NCBI GenBank assembly: GCA_947259865.1
Contig: CAMYNZ010000006.1
Location: 1 to 40,470 of the forward strand
DNA: 40,470 bases
Direction: 5' to 3'
Origin: an uncultured Desulfobacterales bacterium
Lineage (GTDB): Bacteria > Desulfobacterota > Desulfobacteria > Desulfobacterales > G020354645
Both the position numbers and the translations under genes were made by a program. The notes below the pieces were generated by a model that was not told where the DNA came from, did no database searches, and was given only the letters and a program-made list of their open reading frames with translations. Below, one piece after another: positions 16,181-24,357 of the stretch. Position 1 is the first letter of the stretch. Each line of letters opens with the position of its first letter.

Positions 16181-16199
16181 TTTTTGAGATAGCTTCTAG
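16181..16199. repeat. P1 end fragment
   Basis: TTTTTGAGATAGCTTCTAG matches the right terminal arm of P1 copy E (TTTTTGAGATAGCTTC at 14136-14151). With the AACGCAGCC at 16097-16105 it appears to be the remains of a P1 right half. Confidence 0.6.
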
Positions 16200-16344
16200 T
16201 GTCATTCCGCAATCCAGTCATTTCGATAGCCCCGGACTCCGACTCCTTCCCCGGACCCTGATCCGCGGGTCGCCGCAGTGACGGGGTTAGGACTTTTTAC
16301 GAAGCGATCAATTGTTGTTTGTGAATGAGTAATGGTATTGGTGT

Positions 16345-16379
16345 CTGCAGACAGGCAGCGTTCAGCTGCCTGTCTGCAG
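16345..16379 (-). terminator. Strong hairpin after livK
   Basis: CTGCAGACAGGCAGC (16345-16359) and its perfect inverted copy (16365-16379) leave a 5-base loop. It lies about 50 bases past the livK stop. No U-run follows on the minus strand, so it may protect the transcript or attenuate rather than end transcription fully. Confidence 0.5.
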
Positions 16380-16428
16380 GATGCACCGCAACAATTTAAA
16401 CGAATCAGTTTTCAACTCAATAAGAGTA

Positions 16429-17643
16429 TTATTTTATCGGCGTAAATGAAAACGGCATTCCCACCGGCCGAAATACACCGCCCTGGGCACGATACAGCTG
16501 CAGCATGTCAACGCCCTGTCGGTCGGTTTTTGAATAGGTAATCGGACCGACGGTGGTCAGTGAATAGAAAGCATTGTAACCGTTCATCCCCAGGAGTTCC
16601 TCGTAAAGCGTCTTGCGGTTGATTTTCTTTCCTTTGGTCTTTGCTCTGCGGATTGCTTCAATGGCAATTTGAGCGACCTGTACTCCGTTGGTATAGTTCT
16701 GGGAATTGGCCGTTTTCTCATCCCGGCCGTAGCGTTTGGCCAACGCCAGTTGTGCATTTGTTCCCTCACCCTTTTCGGTCATCAGCTTGTAGGAAGTTGT
16801 CCAAAAGAAACCTTCCGCCGCCGAACCGGCCAGGGCCACCAGATCAGGACCACCGGCATAATGCAGCCCCAGAAAAGTCAACTTGCCCCCTTCGCCATAA
16901 GTTTTGGCGGCTACACCGAGACTCTGAGCACTTTTCAGCATCGTGGCCACCGGCGGCTGCACGGTCTGGGAGATGACATATCGTATATTTTTATTCTGCC
17001 AGCGCTTTAGCATGGCGGTGTTATCCAGATCCTTACCGTGCTCGACAATTTCGACGAGATTCAGGTTCAAGCCGGCAGCTATCGCTTTTTTAAGATCATC
17101 AACAGGTCCTCTGCCGAAAGCAGATGGATGGATAAACATAGCCACTTTGGGGGTGCCGCCTTTATGATTCTTGGCCACATACTCCCCTAACGCAATGGCC
17201 TGGCTGGAATAAGAAACGATCGGCAAAAAAACGTAGCTCGACCTGTCGAGATTTCCGGCATGGTATGAGGCTGTGATCGTCGGAATTTTCTCCTCATCAA
17301 AGTCTTTACCCAGAGCCAAAGTGCTCCCGGTGGAATAGTTCAGGTAAAGTACAATACCCTCATCCAAATAATCTTCGAAATTTCGTTTGGTCACTTCCGT
17401 TTTGTATCCATCGTCTCTGATGAAGCATTCCACTTTGTCTTTTCCCAGCAGCTTTTCATCGTTGACATAACGGATATAGTCCTCGACAGCTTTTGAATAG
17501 GGAACGCCGACATCGGATGTCGGTCCGGTAATGGCCAGTGAAAGGCCCATTTTATAGGTTTTGGCCTGCGTCTGGGTTGTAAATGCCAAAATCAGCAGAA
17601 TTGCCATTGTAAATAACATAAATGTCGTTTTTTTGTTCTTCAT
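16429..17643 (-). CDS. livK: Branched-chain-type ABC transporter substrate-binding protein LivK
   Basis: 404 residues with a signal peptide (MKNKKTTFMLFTMAILLILAF, cut likely after TQAK). The mature protein opens with KMGLSLAITGPTSDVG and has the later PVGMPFSFTPI end; the fold is the type I periplasmic binding protein of LivK/HAAT receptors. AAAGGGAGAG precedes the ATG. It lies 122 bases after livM and shares the strand with livG, the acyl-CoA synthetase, livH and livM. The presence of the synthetase in the operon suggests that the ligand may be a carboxylic acid that is activated to its CoA ester on entry. Confidence 0.92.
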   Translation of the reverse strand: MKNKKTTFMLFTMAILLILAFTTQTQAKTYKMGLSLAITGPTSDVGVPYSKAVEDYIRYVNDEKLLGKDKVECFIRDDGYKTEVTKRNFEDYLDEGIVLYLNYSTGSTLALGKDFDEEKIPTITASYHAGNLDRSSYVFLPIVSYSSQAIALGEYVAKNHKGGTPKVAMFIHPSAFGRGPVDDLKKAIAAGLNLNLVEIVEHGKDLDNTAMLKRWQNKNIRYVISQTVQPPVATMLKSAQSLGVAAKTYGEGGKLTFLGLHYAGGPDLVALAGSAAEGFFWTTSYKLMTEKGEGTNAQLALAKRYGRDEKTANSQNYTNGVQVAQIAIEAIRRAKTKGKKINRKTLYEELLGMNGYNAFYSLTTVGPITYSKTDRQGVDMLQLYRAQGGVFRPVGMPFSFTPIK

Positions 17644-17765
17644 TTTACTCTCCCTTTGTTTGTGGTTTGTAGGTTAACAATCTTTGTTCATCAAAACAGA
17701 CAATTTATGACTATGGCCGTTCACCGATGCCGGCAAGCATGCAAGCGGCGACACGCCCAATCCGG

Positions 17766-18860
17766 TTAATATCGAAAAGGCCACAGCTTAAAATATGAAC
17801 GCAGGATTCGCCACCAGTTGGCAATTCCACGCGGTTCAAACATTAAAAACAAGACGATGACCAGCCCAAATGAAAGCGGACGCAGGGCGGTGGCCAGATC
17901 CAGCGCGGCCGAAAATTGGCTTTTGACAAGTTCGGATAAATTCTCGACCTGTAGATCCAACATGATAATCGCTGCCGGTCCGACAATCGAACCCACCAGC
18001 GTTCCCAGACCACCCACAATGGCCATGGCCAGATAGGAAATGGAATGATGCAAGGTAAAGGATTCAAAACCGGCCCCTCTGAACAAATAGGCATGCAGGG
18101 CGCCGGCGACACCCGCAAAAAAACCGGCCAGTGCAAATGCGTACACCTTGGTAAGCCCCGGATGCATTCCCATGGCATCGGCGGCCCGGTCATTATCGCG
18201 TACCGCAACCAGACACCGTCCGTATCGGGTGCGCAAAAGGTTCCGCACGGCCAACCCGCAAATGATTACGATAACCAAACAAACATAGTACCAGAATAAA
18301 TAGTGCTCCTTGCGGGCAACTTTGCCGGTAAACCAGAATACGCGACCGATGGAAATTGTCTGGCCCTGATCGAAAAATTTCATAAAGTTAATGGTCCATT
18401 GGAATATCATCTGAAAGGAGAGGGTCGCAATCACAAGGTACAGATGCTTCAACCGCATGGCCGGCAGCCCTACAATCGCCCCCACCACAGCACCGACTCC
18501 ACCGGCCAGCAGGATCATCAACGGCCAGGCATGGGTCAGCAACACGTGGCTGTCGCCGAGCACCCGGGAAAATGACGCCACGGTATACGCACCCACACCG
18601 ACAAAAGCGGCATGGCCAATGGAAATCAGGCCGGCAAAACCCGTCAGAAGGTTCAGGCCGTAAATGGCAACGATGGCAATCAGAATGGCATCGATCACCA
18701 GCATGTATTTGTTGCCGACCTTGAAGAACAGCGGCCACGCAAACACTAAAACCAGAAAAACAATAAAAACCATCCGATCCAGATGCGTCAGGAAGATACG
18801 CTGTTCTTGCCGGTAGGAAGTGAAAAAGTTACCGGTAGCTAACCAGCGGTTCTGAGACAT
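17766..18860 (-). CDS. livM: Branched-chain-type ABC transporter permease LivM
   Basis: 364 residues and strongly hydrophobic, with about nine membrane spans. The LivM hallmarks are present: NLLTGFAGLISIGHAAFVGVG, RYGRCLVAVRDNDRAADAMG (the cytoplasmic EAA-like loop contacting the ATPases) and LVGSIVGPAAII. An N-terminal extension of about 30 soluble residues precedes the first span. The start lies 3 bases after the livH stop, so the two are translationally coupled. It forms the inner membrane channel with LivH. Confidence 0.94.
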   Translation of the reverse strand: MSQNRWLATGNFFTSYRQEQRIFLTHLDRMVFIVFLVLVFAWPLFFKVGNKYMLVIDAILIAIVAIYGLNLLTGFAGLISIGHAAFVGVGAYTVASFSRVLGDSHVLLTHAWPLMILLAGGVGAVVGAIVGLPAMRLKHLYLVIATLSFQMIFQWTINFMKFFDQGQTISIGRVFWFTGKVARKEHYLFWYYVCLVIVIICGLAVRNLLRTRYGRCLVAVRDNDRAADAMGMHPGLTKVYAFALAGFFAGVAGALHAYLFRGAGFESFTLHHSISYLAMAIVGGLGTLVGSIVGPAAIIMLDLQVENLSELVKSQFSAALDLATALRPLSFGLVIVLFLMFEPRGIANWWRILRSYFKLWPFRY

Positions 18861-18863
18861 AAA

Positions 18864-19757
18864 TTACACCCGCTCGATTTCATGTATGCCGAAAAGCCCG
18901 TGAGGCTTAAACAATAAAAGAATCAACAAAATTATATAAGGCAAAAGGTCTGCCGTGCCGTACAGTCCCCAGTGGCCGTCCAGATAACCGGCGGCAAACT
19001 GCTGGATCAGACCCATGATAATTCCTGCTACGACCGCACCGAATACGGAATCCAACCCGCCCAGAATAACGACCGGAAAGACAATGATTCCAAAGGTATG
19101 CAGTGTGTCGAAATTCAACCCTGTTATGTTTCCGATAATGCCACCGGCCGCTGCAGCACTGAAACCGGCGGTGGCCCAGGCCAGGCCGAAAACTTTGGGA
19201 ATCGATATACCGATGGACATGGACGCCATTTGATCATCGGACACCGCCCGCATCGAAATGCCCAGGGTGGATCGCTTAAAAAACCAAGTAAAGCCCGCTA
19301 TCAGTATTACCGTGATGATAACGCCCACCAACTGAGTCCAGCCAATCGAAACCCCGCCCAGGGCAATGGGCGTTTTGGGCAAAAATTCCGGAAATGAGAA
19401 GTTCTCTGCACCAAAAGGGGTAAGATAAATTATCCCGTCAAGAATCGACATCAGCCCGATGGTCACCATGATGACGGAGATGATCGGCTCACCGATAAGG
19501 CGACGCAAAAATATGCGTTCGACACTCATGGCCAGAAAAAAAGTGATGATCATACTCATCAAAAAGGAGATATAAATGGGTATTCCCAGCCAAACCGTCA
19601 GCGCGTAGGTAATAAAGGCACCGGCCGCGATAATCTGACCGTGGGCAATGTTCAACACCCGGCTGGATTTATATATCAACACAAACCCCAGTGCCGACAG
19701 GGCATAAATCGAACCGACCACAATACCGCTGACCACCAGTTGAAAAAAATAGCTCAT
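18864..19757 (-). CDS. livH: Branched-chain-type ABC transporter permease LivH
   Basis: 297 residues with about eight membrane spans, typical LivH length. Characteristic segments are VGSIYALSALGFVLIYKSSRVLNIAHG near the N-terminus (seen at about residues 15-41), the coupling loop STLGISMRAVSDDQMAS, and GGLDSVFGAVVAG. The ATG overlaps the stop of the upstream acyl-CoA synthetase by four bases (ATGA), strong evidence for one transcript and coupled translation. It pairs with LivM in the inner membrane. Confidence 0.94.
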   Translation of the reverse strand: MSYFFQLVVSGIVVGSIYALSALGFVLIYKSSRVLNIAHGQIIAAGAFITYALTVWLGIPIYISFLMSMIITFFLAMSVERIFLRRLIGEPIISVIMVTIGLMSILDGIIYLTPFGAENFSFPEFLPKTPIALGGVSIGWTQLVGVIITVILIAGFTWFFKRSTLGISMRAVSDDQMASMSIGISIPKVFGLAWATAGFSAAAAGGIIGNITGLNFDTLHTFGIIVFPVVILGGLDSVFGAVVAGIIMGLIQQFAAGYLDGHWGLYGTADLLPYIILLILLLFKPHGLFGIHEIERV

Positions 19758-21574
19758 GCCGTCTCTTCAGTTGTATAAAATTCCAAGGTTGTTTCCACCG
19801 TGGTAGTTTGACCGTCCTGATATTGAAAAAAGGCTTCCACCCTTTTTTGACTGACACTTTCATCATAAAGCGCATCATAGAGGTCTGCATATTTTTCCTG
19901 GACAAATTTACGGCGGATTTTGCCGGTTTTGGTCAGTTCACCGTCATCTACATCCAGAAGCTTGTATAAAATTGCGAAGCGTCGAATTTTAAAATGCTGT
20001 TTTTCGACATCTTTATTATAATCAGACACCTGCTGTTTTATCAGCTCAGCCACCGCCTGCTTTTGTGAAAGATCCATAAAAGTCGTAAAGGAAATGCCCC
20101 GGTCTTCGGCCCATTTCCCGACCACGATCGGATCAATATTGATCAGTGTAGCGATGTAATCGCGTTTGTCGCCGAATGTCACAACCTCCTTTATATAGGG
20201 ACTGAATTTTAATTTGTTTTCCAGAAACATGGGGCTGAACATTTCGCCTTCGCTGTTGTGCATCACATCCGACAGCCGGTCAATCACCACCAGATGGCCG
20301 TTTTCGTCAATATAACCGGCATCGCCCGAGTGCAGCCAGCCGCCCTCCAGTAGTTCTTCGGTCTCTTCGGGCATTTTATAATATCCGGGAGTAACCGATG
20401 GTGAACGTGAGAGAATTTCGCCCTCATCGGAGATTTTATAATCGGTTTCGGGCAGCGGGATTCCTACTGTATCCGGCCGAACGTCACCGTCGCGGTGCAT
20501 ATAGGCAATTCCTGTTATTTCCGTTTGGCCGTAAATTTGTTTAAGATTGACTCCCAGAGCCTGATAAAAAGTGAACAGATCCGGTCCCAGGGCTGCCCCG
20601 CCGGTGTAGGCTCTGCGGAGTCGCAGCATACCGATCTGGTTGATCAACGGCAAAAACACCAGGGTTTTACCCAGCCAGGCCTGAATGCGAAGCCCAATAG
20701 GCATTTTCTTGCCGGACATGCGGTACAGGGCGGCTTTTTCACCGATTTTCATAAAATATTTGTAGAAGCTGCGGTTCAGCCAGTAGGATTCATCGATCTT
20801 AAGCCAAATCTGCGACTGAAGGGTTTCGTAAATCCGCGGAGCACCGAACATGAAATGCGGACCGATCTCTCGCAAATCCTCCATAGCGGTCTCCACCGAC
20901 TCCGGGAAATTGATGGTAATCCCGGTTGCCAGGGCAACCCCGAAAGAGTTCATCTGCTCCCCGATCCAGGCAAACGGAAGAAACGAAATATATTCATCAC
21001 CTTCCTCTAACGGATCGACCTTGGTCAGCTGAATGCCCTTGTTGATGTAGTTGCGTTGTGTCAGCAGAGCGCCCTTGGGCAGGCCGGTGGTTCCCGAGGT
21101 CAGGCACAGGTGGCAAACATCATCCGGTTGCCCCTGATCCACCAGATCTTCATATAACACTTTTTTGACTTTTGGAATTCGATCCCGGACTTCGACCAGC
21201 TTATCCACCTGCTCCTGATCATCACAGAAAACCAGGCTGACATCCAGATAATTGAGAATATCGGCAATCTCAGCGGGCAGACTGGTTTGATAGATGCCGG
21301 CGGAGATTCCACCCAACACATGGGTACCGATCGCCACAATTAACATCTCCGGAATATTATCGGTAATCAGTGCCAGCTTATCGTCTTTGTTCAGGCCAAT
21401 TTTCTCGAGCCCCAGAGCAGCGCGACGAACATAACTAAAATATTCTTGCCAGGTGTAATTGTTCCAGCAGCCGAGCTCTTTTTCCCGCAGCGCAACTTTG
21501 TCTGCAGAATGTTGCACTCGCCAGCGCAATAGCTGCGGAATGGAAAAATCCAACAAGTGATCTATATTTTCCAT
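19754..21574 (-). CDS. AMP-dependent acyl-CoA synthetase (long-chain FadD15-like)
   Basis: 606 residues of the ANL superfamily. The phosphate loop is LTSGTTGLPKG (158-168), followed by the A5 motif QIYGQTEITG, the A7/A8 hinge region LHSGDAGYIDENGHLVVIDR, and the catalytic-lysine region LTKTGKIRR near the C-terminus. It adenylates a carboxylate and transfers it to CoA in the cytoplasm. It is embedded in the liv operon, overlapping livH by four bases, so it probably activates the imported substrate. Sequence type suggests fatty or other lipophilic acids; aromatic acids cannot be excluded. A C-terminal tail of about 30 residues rich in Q and T is of unknown role. Confidence 0.9.
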   Translation of the reverse strand: MENIDHLLDFSIPQLLRWRVQHSADKVALREKELGCWNNYTWQEYFSYVRRAALGLEKIGLNKDDKLALITDNIPEMLIVAIGTHVLGGISAGIYQTSLPAEIADILNYLDVSLVFCDDQEQVDKLVEVRDRIPKVKKVLYEDLVDQGQPDDVCHLCLTSGTTGLPKGALLTQRNYINKGIQLTKVDPLEEGDEYISFLPFAWIGEQMNSFGVALATGITINFPESVETAMEDLREIGPHFMFGAPRIYETLQSQIWLKIDESYWLNRSFYKYFMKIGEKAALYRMSGKKMPIGLRIQAWLGKTLVFLPLINQIGMLRLRRAYTGGAALGPDLFTFYQALGVNLKQIYGQTEITGIAYMHRDGDVRPDTVGIPLPETDYKISDEGEILSRSPSVTPGYYKMPEETEELLEGGWLHSGDAGYIDENGHLVVIDRLSDVMHNSEGEMFSPMFLENKLKFSPYIKEVVTFGDKRDYIATLINIDPIVVGKWAEDRGISFTTFMDLSQKQAVAELIKQQVSDYNKDVEKQHFKIRRFAILYKLLDVDDGELTKTGKIRRKFVQEKYADLYDALYDESVSQKRVEAFFQYQDGQTTTVETTLEFYTTEETA

Positions 21575-21595
21575 AGCTAAAGTTTAACTCATGAT

Positions 21596-21616
21596 AGAAG
21601 CTGTCTCAAAAGTGGT
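21596..21616. repeat. P1-type end arm fragment
   Basis: AGAAGCTGTCTCAAAAGTGG resembles the left ends of P1 copies E (GAAGCTATCTCAAAA) and A (AGAAGTGG). It lies just upstream of the acyl-CoA synthetase, about 150 bases from the right-half fragment F. Confidence 0.45.
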
Positions 21617-21642
21617 AGCCTAATTTCAATGGTAAGGTGTAG

Positions 21643-21754
21643 TTTTAGGTTAGCCGGTTTGCCAGTTAAGCCGGTTTAGCCCGTTCAAAGCGGAATGCTG
21701 TCGTTTTTTGCGGTTCAACCGGCAAACGGGCTAACGGGCCAACGGGCCCAACCT
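21643..21754. repeat. Repeat family P2, copy 2
   Basis: It shares TTTTAGGTTAGCCGGTTTG with 14632-14650 and ends with CGGGCTAACGGGCCAACG and AACCT, so that AGGTT and AACCT form the outer arms. It sits between the P1 left-end fragment and P1 right half F, as though inserted in, or replacing part of, a P1 element. Confidence 0.65.
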
Positions 21755-21763
21755 CCTTAATAA

Positions 21764-21829
21764 GTGAGCATTTTAAACCGGATCGCAACGCAGTCATCGG
21801 ACACAAGATGCGATTTTGATACCACTTCT
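21764..21829. repeat. Palindromic repeat family P1, right half (copy F)
   Basis: GTGAGCATTTT, then CCGGATCGCAACGCAG, CATCGGACACAAGATG and ACCACTTCT match the right half of copy A almost base for base. The element overlaps the TAG stop of livG. The normal left half is missing. Confidence 0.8.
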
Positions 21830-22601
21830 AGTCTTCTCCAATGTAAGCTTCTACAACCTTCGGATCGGCGGCCACCTCCTGGGGTTTGCCCGATCCGATC
21901 AAGGCACCGAAATCAAATACATACACGTGATCTGAAATATCCATGACCACACCCAGATCATGCTCAACCAGCACAACGGTGATATGGCGTTCTTGCTGAA
22001 TATCCATGACAAAACGCACCATATCTTCTTTTTCTTCAATATTCATCCCCGCCATGGGTTCATCCAGAAGTAATAATTGTGGCCCCAATGTAAGCGCACG
22101 TGCAACTTCGACACGTTTCTGGATACCGTAACTGAGACTGCCAACCGTTTTCTTTCGATGGGGCTCAAGTTCCATAAAGTCAATGATATCTTCGACATAT
22201 TGTCTGTTATCAGCCTCCTGGCGGGAAGCCTTCCCGAAGTATATCAAGGCCTGCAGTATATTGTATTTCAGGTTCTGGTGACGGGCCAGCAACAAATTAT
22301 CCAGAACCGTCATGCCGCCGAACAATTCGATATTTTGGAAGGCCCGGGCAATACCCAGATTGGAAACCTGGTGCGGCGATGCTTTGGAAAGTTTATGATC
22401 TCCGTAATAAATCTCGCCCGATGTGGGATGATAAAATCCGGATATACAATTGAGTAAGCTGGTTTTGCCGGCACCGTTGGGTCCGATAATGGAGGTAATA
22501 AAACCCGGTTCAATTTTCAGGCTGACGTCAAACAACGCATTCAAACCGCCAAACGATAGGGTCACATCCGATACAGTCAAGATATCCATGATTTTAGACA
22601 A
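21828..22601 (-). CDS. livG: Branched-chain-type ABC transporter ATP-binding protein LivG
   Basis: 257 residues. Walker A GPNGAGKTS (40-48), signature LSYGIQKR (156-163; LivG usually has LSYGQQR) and Walker B LLLLDEP (176-182) are present, and the LivG-type IARAFQNIELFGGMTVLDN lies between them. It is the first gene of the cluster livG, acyl-CoA synthetase, livH, livM, livK, livF, with a 253-base repeat-filled gap before the synthetase. No strong ribosome binding site precedes the ATG at 22601; an in-frame ATG four codons later is also possible. It works with LivF as the ATPase pair of the importer. Confidence 0.93.
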   Translation of the reverse strand: MSKIMDILTVSDVTLSFGGLNALFDVSLKIEPGFITSIIGPNGAGKTSLLNCISGFYHPTSGEIYYGDHKLSKASPHQVSNLGIARAFQNIELFGGMTVLDNLLLARHQNLKYNILQALIYFGKASRQEADNRQYVEDIIDFMELEPHRKKTVGSLSYGIQKRVEVARALTLGPQLLLLDEPMAGMNIEEKEDMVRFVMDIQQERHITVVLVEHDLGVVMDISDHVYVFDFGALIGSGKPQEVAADPKVVEAYIGED

Positions 22602-22651
22602 GGTTTCTGGAATTTTACATATTCCGATATGTGTTGCCCAGGGTAAAATGA

Positions 22652-22681
22652 ATTGTATTCATTTCTTCGAAGGTTATCCAA
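22652..22681 (-). promoter_or_regulatory. Candidate promoter of the liv operon
   Basis: On the minus strand TTGGAT (22681-22676) and TACAAT (22657-22652) are spaced by 18 bases, giving a predicted start near 22645 and a leader of about 44 bases before livG. Confidence 0.4.
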
Positions 22682-22888
22682 TTGAAAAAATAGCTATAAT
22701 GTATCTTTTATTTAGTCAAGAAAATAAAAAATCGTTTTTAATTTTCAAAAGGGATATTTACAATGGATTTTCAACCACCAGCCGTCAAAAGCTTCGAAAT
22801 GGCTGCCGCTGGCTGTTCAATCAGAAATGTATTGGCCGGAGTCTTGTGATTCGGATTTTTGGATGGAGGATTTGATTGCTGTTGCCAA

Positions 22889-23539
22889 TTAAATGATCAC
22901 AACTTTTTTGACGGTTTGAACGATTTCCTCCGGATCATCCAAAACTTGAAGTATATCCACATCTTCGGCCGATAGCCGTTTTTCTTCCAGTAATCGGGAT
23001 TTAATCCAGTCTATTAATCCAGACCAGTAATCGGAACCCACCAGTATCACCGGAAGGGCCTTAATCCGGTGGGTCTGAATCAGGGTAACGGCTTCAAATA
23101 GCTCGTCAAGCGTCCCGAAACCACCGGGCAATATGATATAGGCAAAGGCGTACTTAACGAACATCACTTTTCGGATAAAAAAATAATTGAACTCCAAGGC
23201 AACATTCGCATAGGGGTTCGGTTTCTGTTCAAACGGTAGACTGATATTGAGTCCTACGGAGGTTCCTCCGGCTTCGGCGGCACCTTTATTGGCCGCCGCC
23301 ATGACACCGCCGCCGCCACCGGTAATAACGGCAAAGTTGTTTTTTACAAACAGGGCGGCAATTTCTTCGGCCTGCTTGTATATTGGATCAGCTGGTTTGA
23401 TTCGGGCCGAGCCGAAAATACTTACGGCAGGTCCGATATCATGAAGTGTATCGACACCCTCAACGAATTCACCCAGGATCTTGAACAACCGCCAGGACTC
23501 ACCGATTTTAAAATCATCGATTAAAAACTGCTTTTCCAT
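22889..23539 (-). CDS. LOG-family (TIGR00730) nucleotide-processing protein
   Basis: 216 residues. The family motif PGGFGTLDE (138-146) and the nucleotide-binding GGGGGVM (74-80) are intact, with catalytic-type R123-K124. Proteins of this family were once called lysine decarboxylase-like; characterised members (LOG, PpnN) cleave the N-glycosidic bond of nucleoside 5'-monophosphates. This is a cytoplasmic enzyme, probably a phosphoribohydrolase, with unknown substrate in this organism. It stands alone, with unrelated genes on both sides. Confidence 0.88.
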   Translation of the reverse strand: MEKQFLIDDFKIGESWRLFKILGEFVEGVDTLHDIGPAVSIFGSARIKPADPIYKQAEEIAALFVKNNFAVITGGGGGVMAAANKGAAEAGGTSVGLNISLPFEQKPNPYANVALEFNYFFIRKVMFVKYAFAYIILPGGFGTLDELFEAVTLIQTHRIKALPVILVGSDYWSGLIDWIKSRLLEEKRLSAEDVDILQVLDDPEEIVQTVKKVVII

Positions 23540-23848
23540 TGATCGTCTCTATAAAATAGGGCCATGTCCGGATTAGTGGTAGTTAATTAAAGCAGAATAG
23601 GCTGTTATCTCCTATTGAGCAAATGTGATCCCAGAGGGTACAAGGGGTCAAGGATTCAAGGATTCGAGTGAAATGCTAAAGGTGCTGATAAAGTCTTTAG
23701 AAAACAAACCCTTGAATTTTTACCCGACGTCTGTGTGGCGGGCTTGACCCCTGGAATCCTTGGATCCTCTTCTCCAACAAAAGTGGAGAAGAACCTGAAT
23801 TAAAAACCAATACCCAAATCCGTAACAATATAAAAGGCCTACAGTATT
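23540..23848. other. Intergenic region with an inverted repeat
   Basis: No gene. AGGGGTCAAG (23643-23652) and CTTGACCCCT (23743-23752) form a perfect 10-bp inverted repeat flanked by CAAGGATTC-type direct repeats on the left and their complement (GAATCCTTGGATCC) on the right. It resembles a small non-autonomous repeat. Confidence 0.55.
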
Positions 23849-23865
23849 ATCGGCTTCCAGCCGAT
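23849..23865 (-). terminator. Hairpin after the Uxx-star gene
   Basis: ATCGGCT-tcc-AGCCGAT is a perfect 7-bp hairpin 13 bases past the stop codon of the selenoprotein gene. The U-rich stretch follows only after about ten bases, so termination efficiency is uncertain. Confidence 0.45.
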
Positions 23866-23878
23866 GCGATTACACCCC

Positions 23879-24097
23879 TCATGTTCCGCCATCAAAGCCG
23901 ATGATGACCTTCCCGGCATCCACAATGGTTGGAACTTTTCGCGTTCCGTCGGAATATTTCAACATTTTATCGAGATTTCCAGACGATGCTTTGACATCGA
24001 TGTATTCTATTTCCCGGTTTTGTTTGTCATAAGCTTCACGAGCTGAAGTCGTATACGGTCACCCACTTTTTCCAAATATCAAAACTTTATCTGACAT
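23879..24097 (-). CDS. Uxx-star family glutaredoxin-like selenoprotein (UGA = Sec at residue 13)
   Basis: A 72-residue frame starts at ATG 24097, eight bases after the strong site GGAGGG. Codon 13 is TGA (24061-24059) in the context FGKSG-U-PYT, exactly where thioredoxin-fold proteins have C-x-x-C/S-type active-site residues. The frame continues with AREAYDKQNREIEYIDV, the cis-Pro segment KVPTIVDAGKVIIG and ends FDGGT. This matches the Uxx-star (seleno)protein family, in which the first active-site residue is Sec or Cys. The 15 bases after the UGA are followed by a SECIS-like hairpin. It is probably a cytoplasmic thiol/selenol oxidoreductase of unknown partner. Standard gene calling would miss it. 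It is divergent from ptsH. Confidence 0.88.
24034..24048 (-). promoter_or_regulatory. SECIS-like hairpin of the Uxx-star gene
   Basis: On the mRNA strand, CUUCA-gcucg-UGAAG forms a stem whose apical loop starts 16 bases after the UGA and has G as its first base. Bacterial SECIS elements are known to place a small loop with an early G about 16-37 bases downstream. Confidence 0.65.
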
Positions 24098-24182
24098 GAT
24101 GGTTCCCTCCTAAATGGACAAAATTGTCACTCTAAAATTCTAGGCGATATAATCCCATGCAATTAATCGTATTAACCGGGTT

Positions 24183-24211
24183 TACTTACCAATCGCAATG
24201 GCGCTTGTCAA
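24183..24211 (-). promoter_or_regulatory. Candidate promoter of the selenoprotein gene
   Basis: Minus strand TTGACA (24211-24206), 17-base spacer, TAAGTA (24188-24183). The leader would be about 80 bases. Confidence 0.4.
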
Positions 24212-24221
24212 TGATTTCAGA

Positions 24222-24250
24222 TTGACATAGATGTGAGTAATTGATAGTAA
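24222..24250 (+). promoter_or_regulatory. Candidate ptsH-ptsI promoter
   Basis: TTGACA (24222-24227), 17-base spacer, TAGTAA (24245-24250), divergent from the promoter on the other strand ten bases away. The leader would be about 100 bases. Confidence 0.4.
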
Positions 24251-24357
24251 GATATGTTTTGCAGTGAAAACCTGCCTTTTTTGCTGTTCGTTTTCATCCA
24301 TAAATGACCTCTGTTTTTGCTACTTCTAATACAACTTGAGGTAAACTCCAACGGGCC

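Noticed and set aside
16641..17010. Overlapping plus-strand open frames of about 110 codons
   Set aside because: They are antisense to livK, and their proline- and arginine-rich translations look like shadows of a coding strand.
22763..22849. Short plus-strand frame starting MDFQPPAVKSFEM
   Set aside because: Only 28 codons and no recognised family, although GGGAT lies upstream; too weak to list as a gene.
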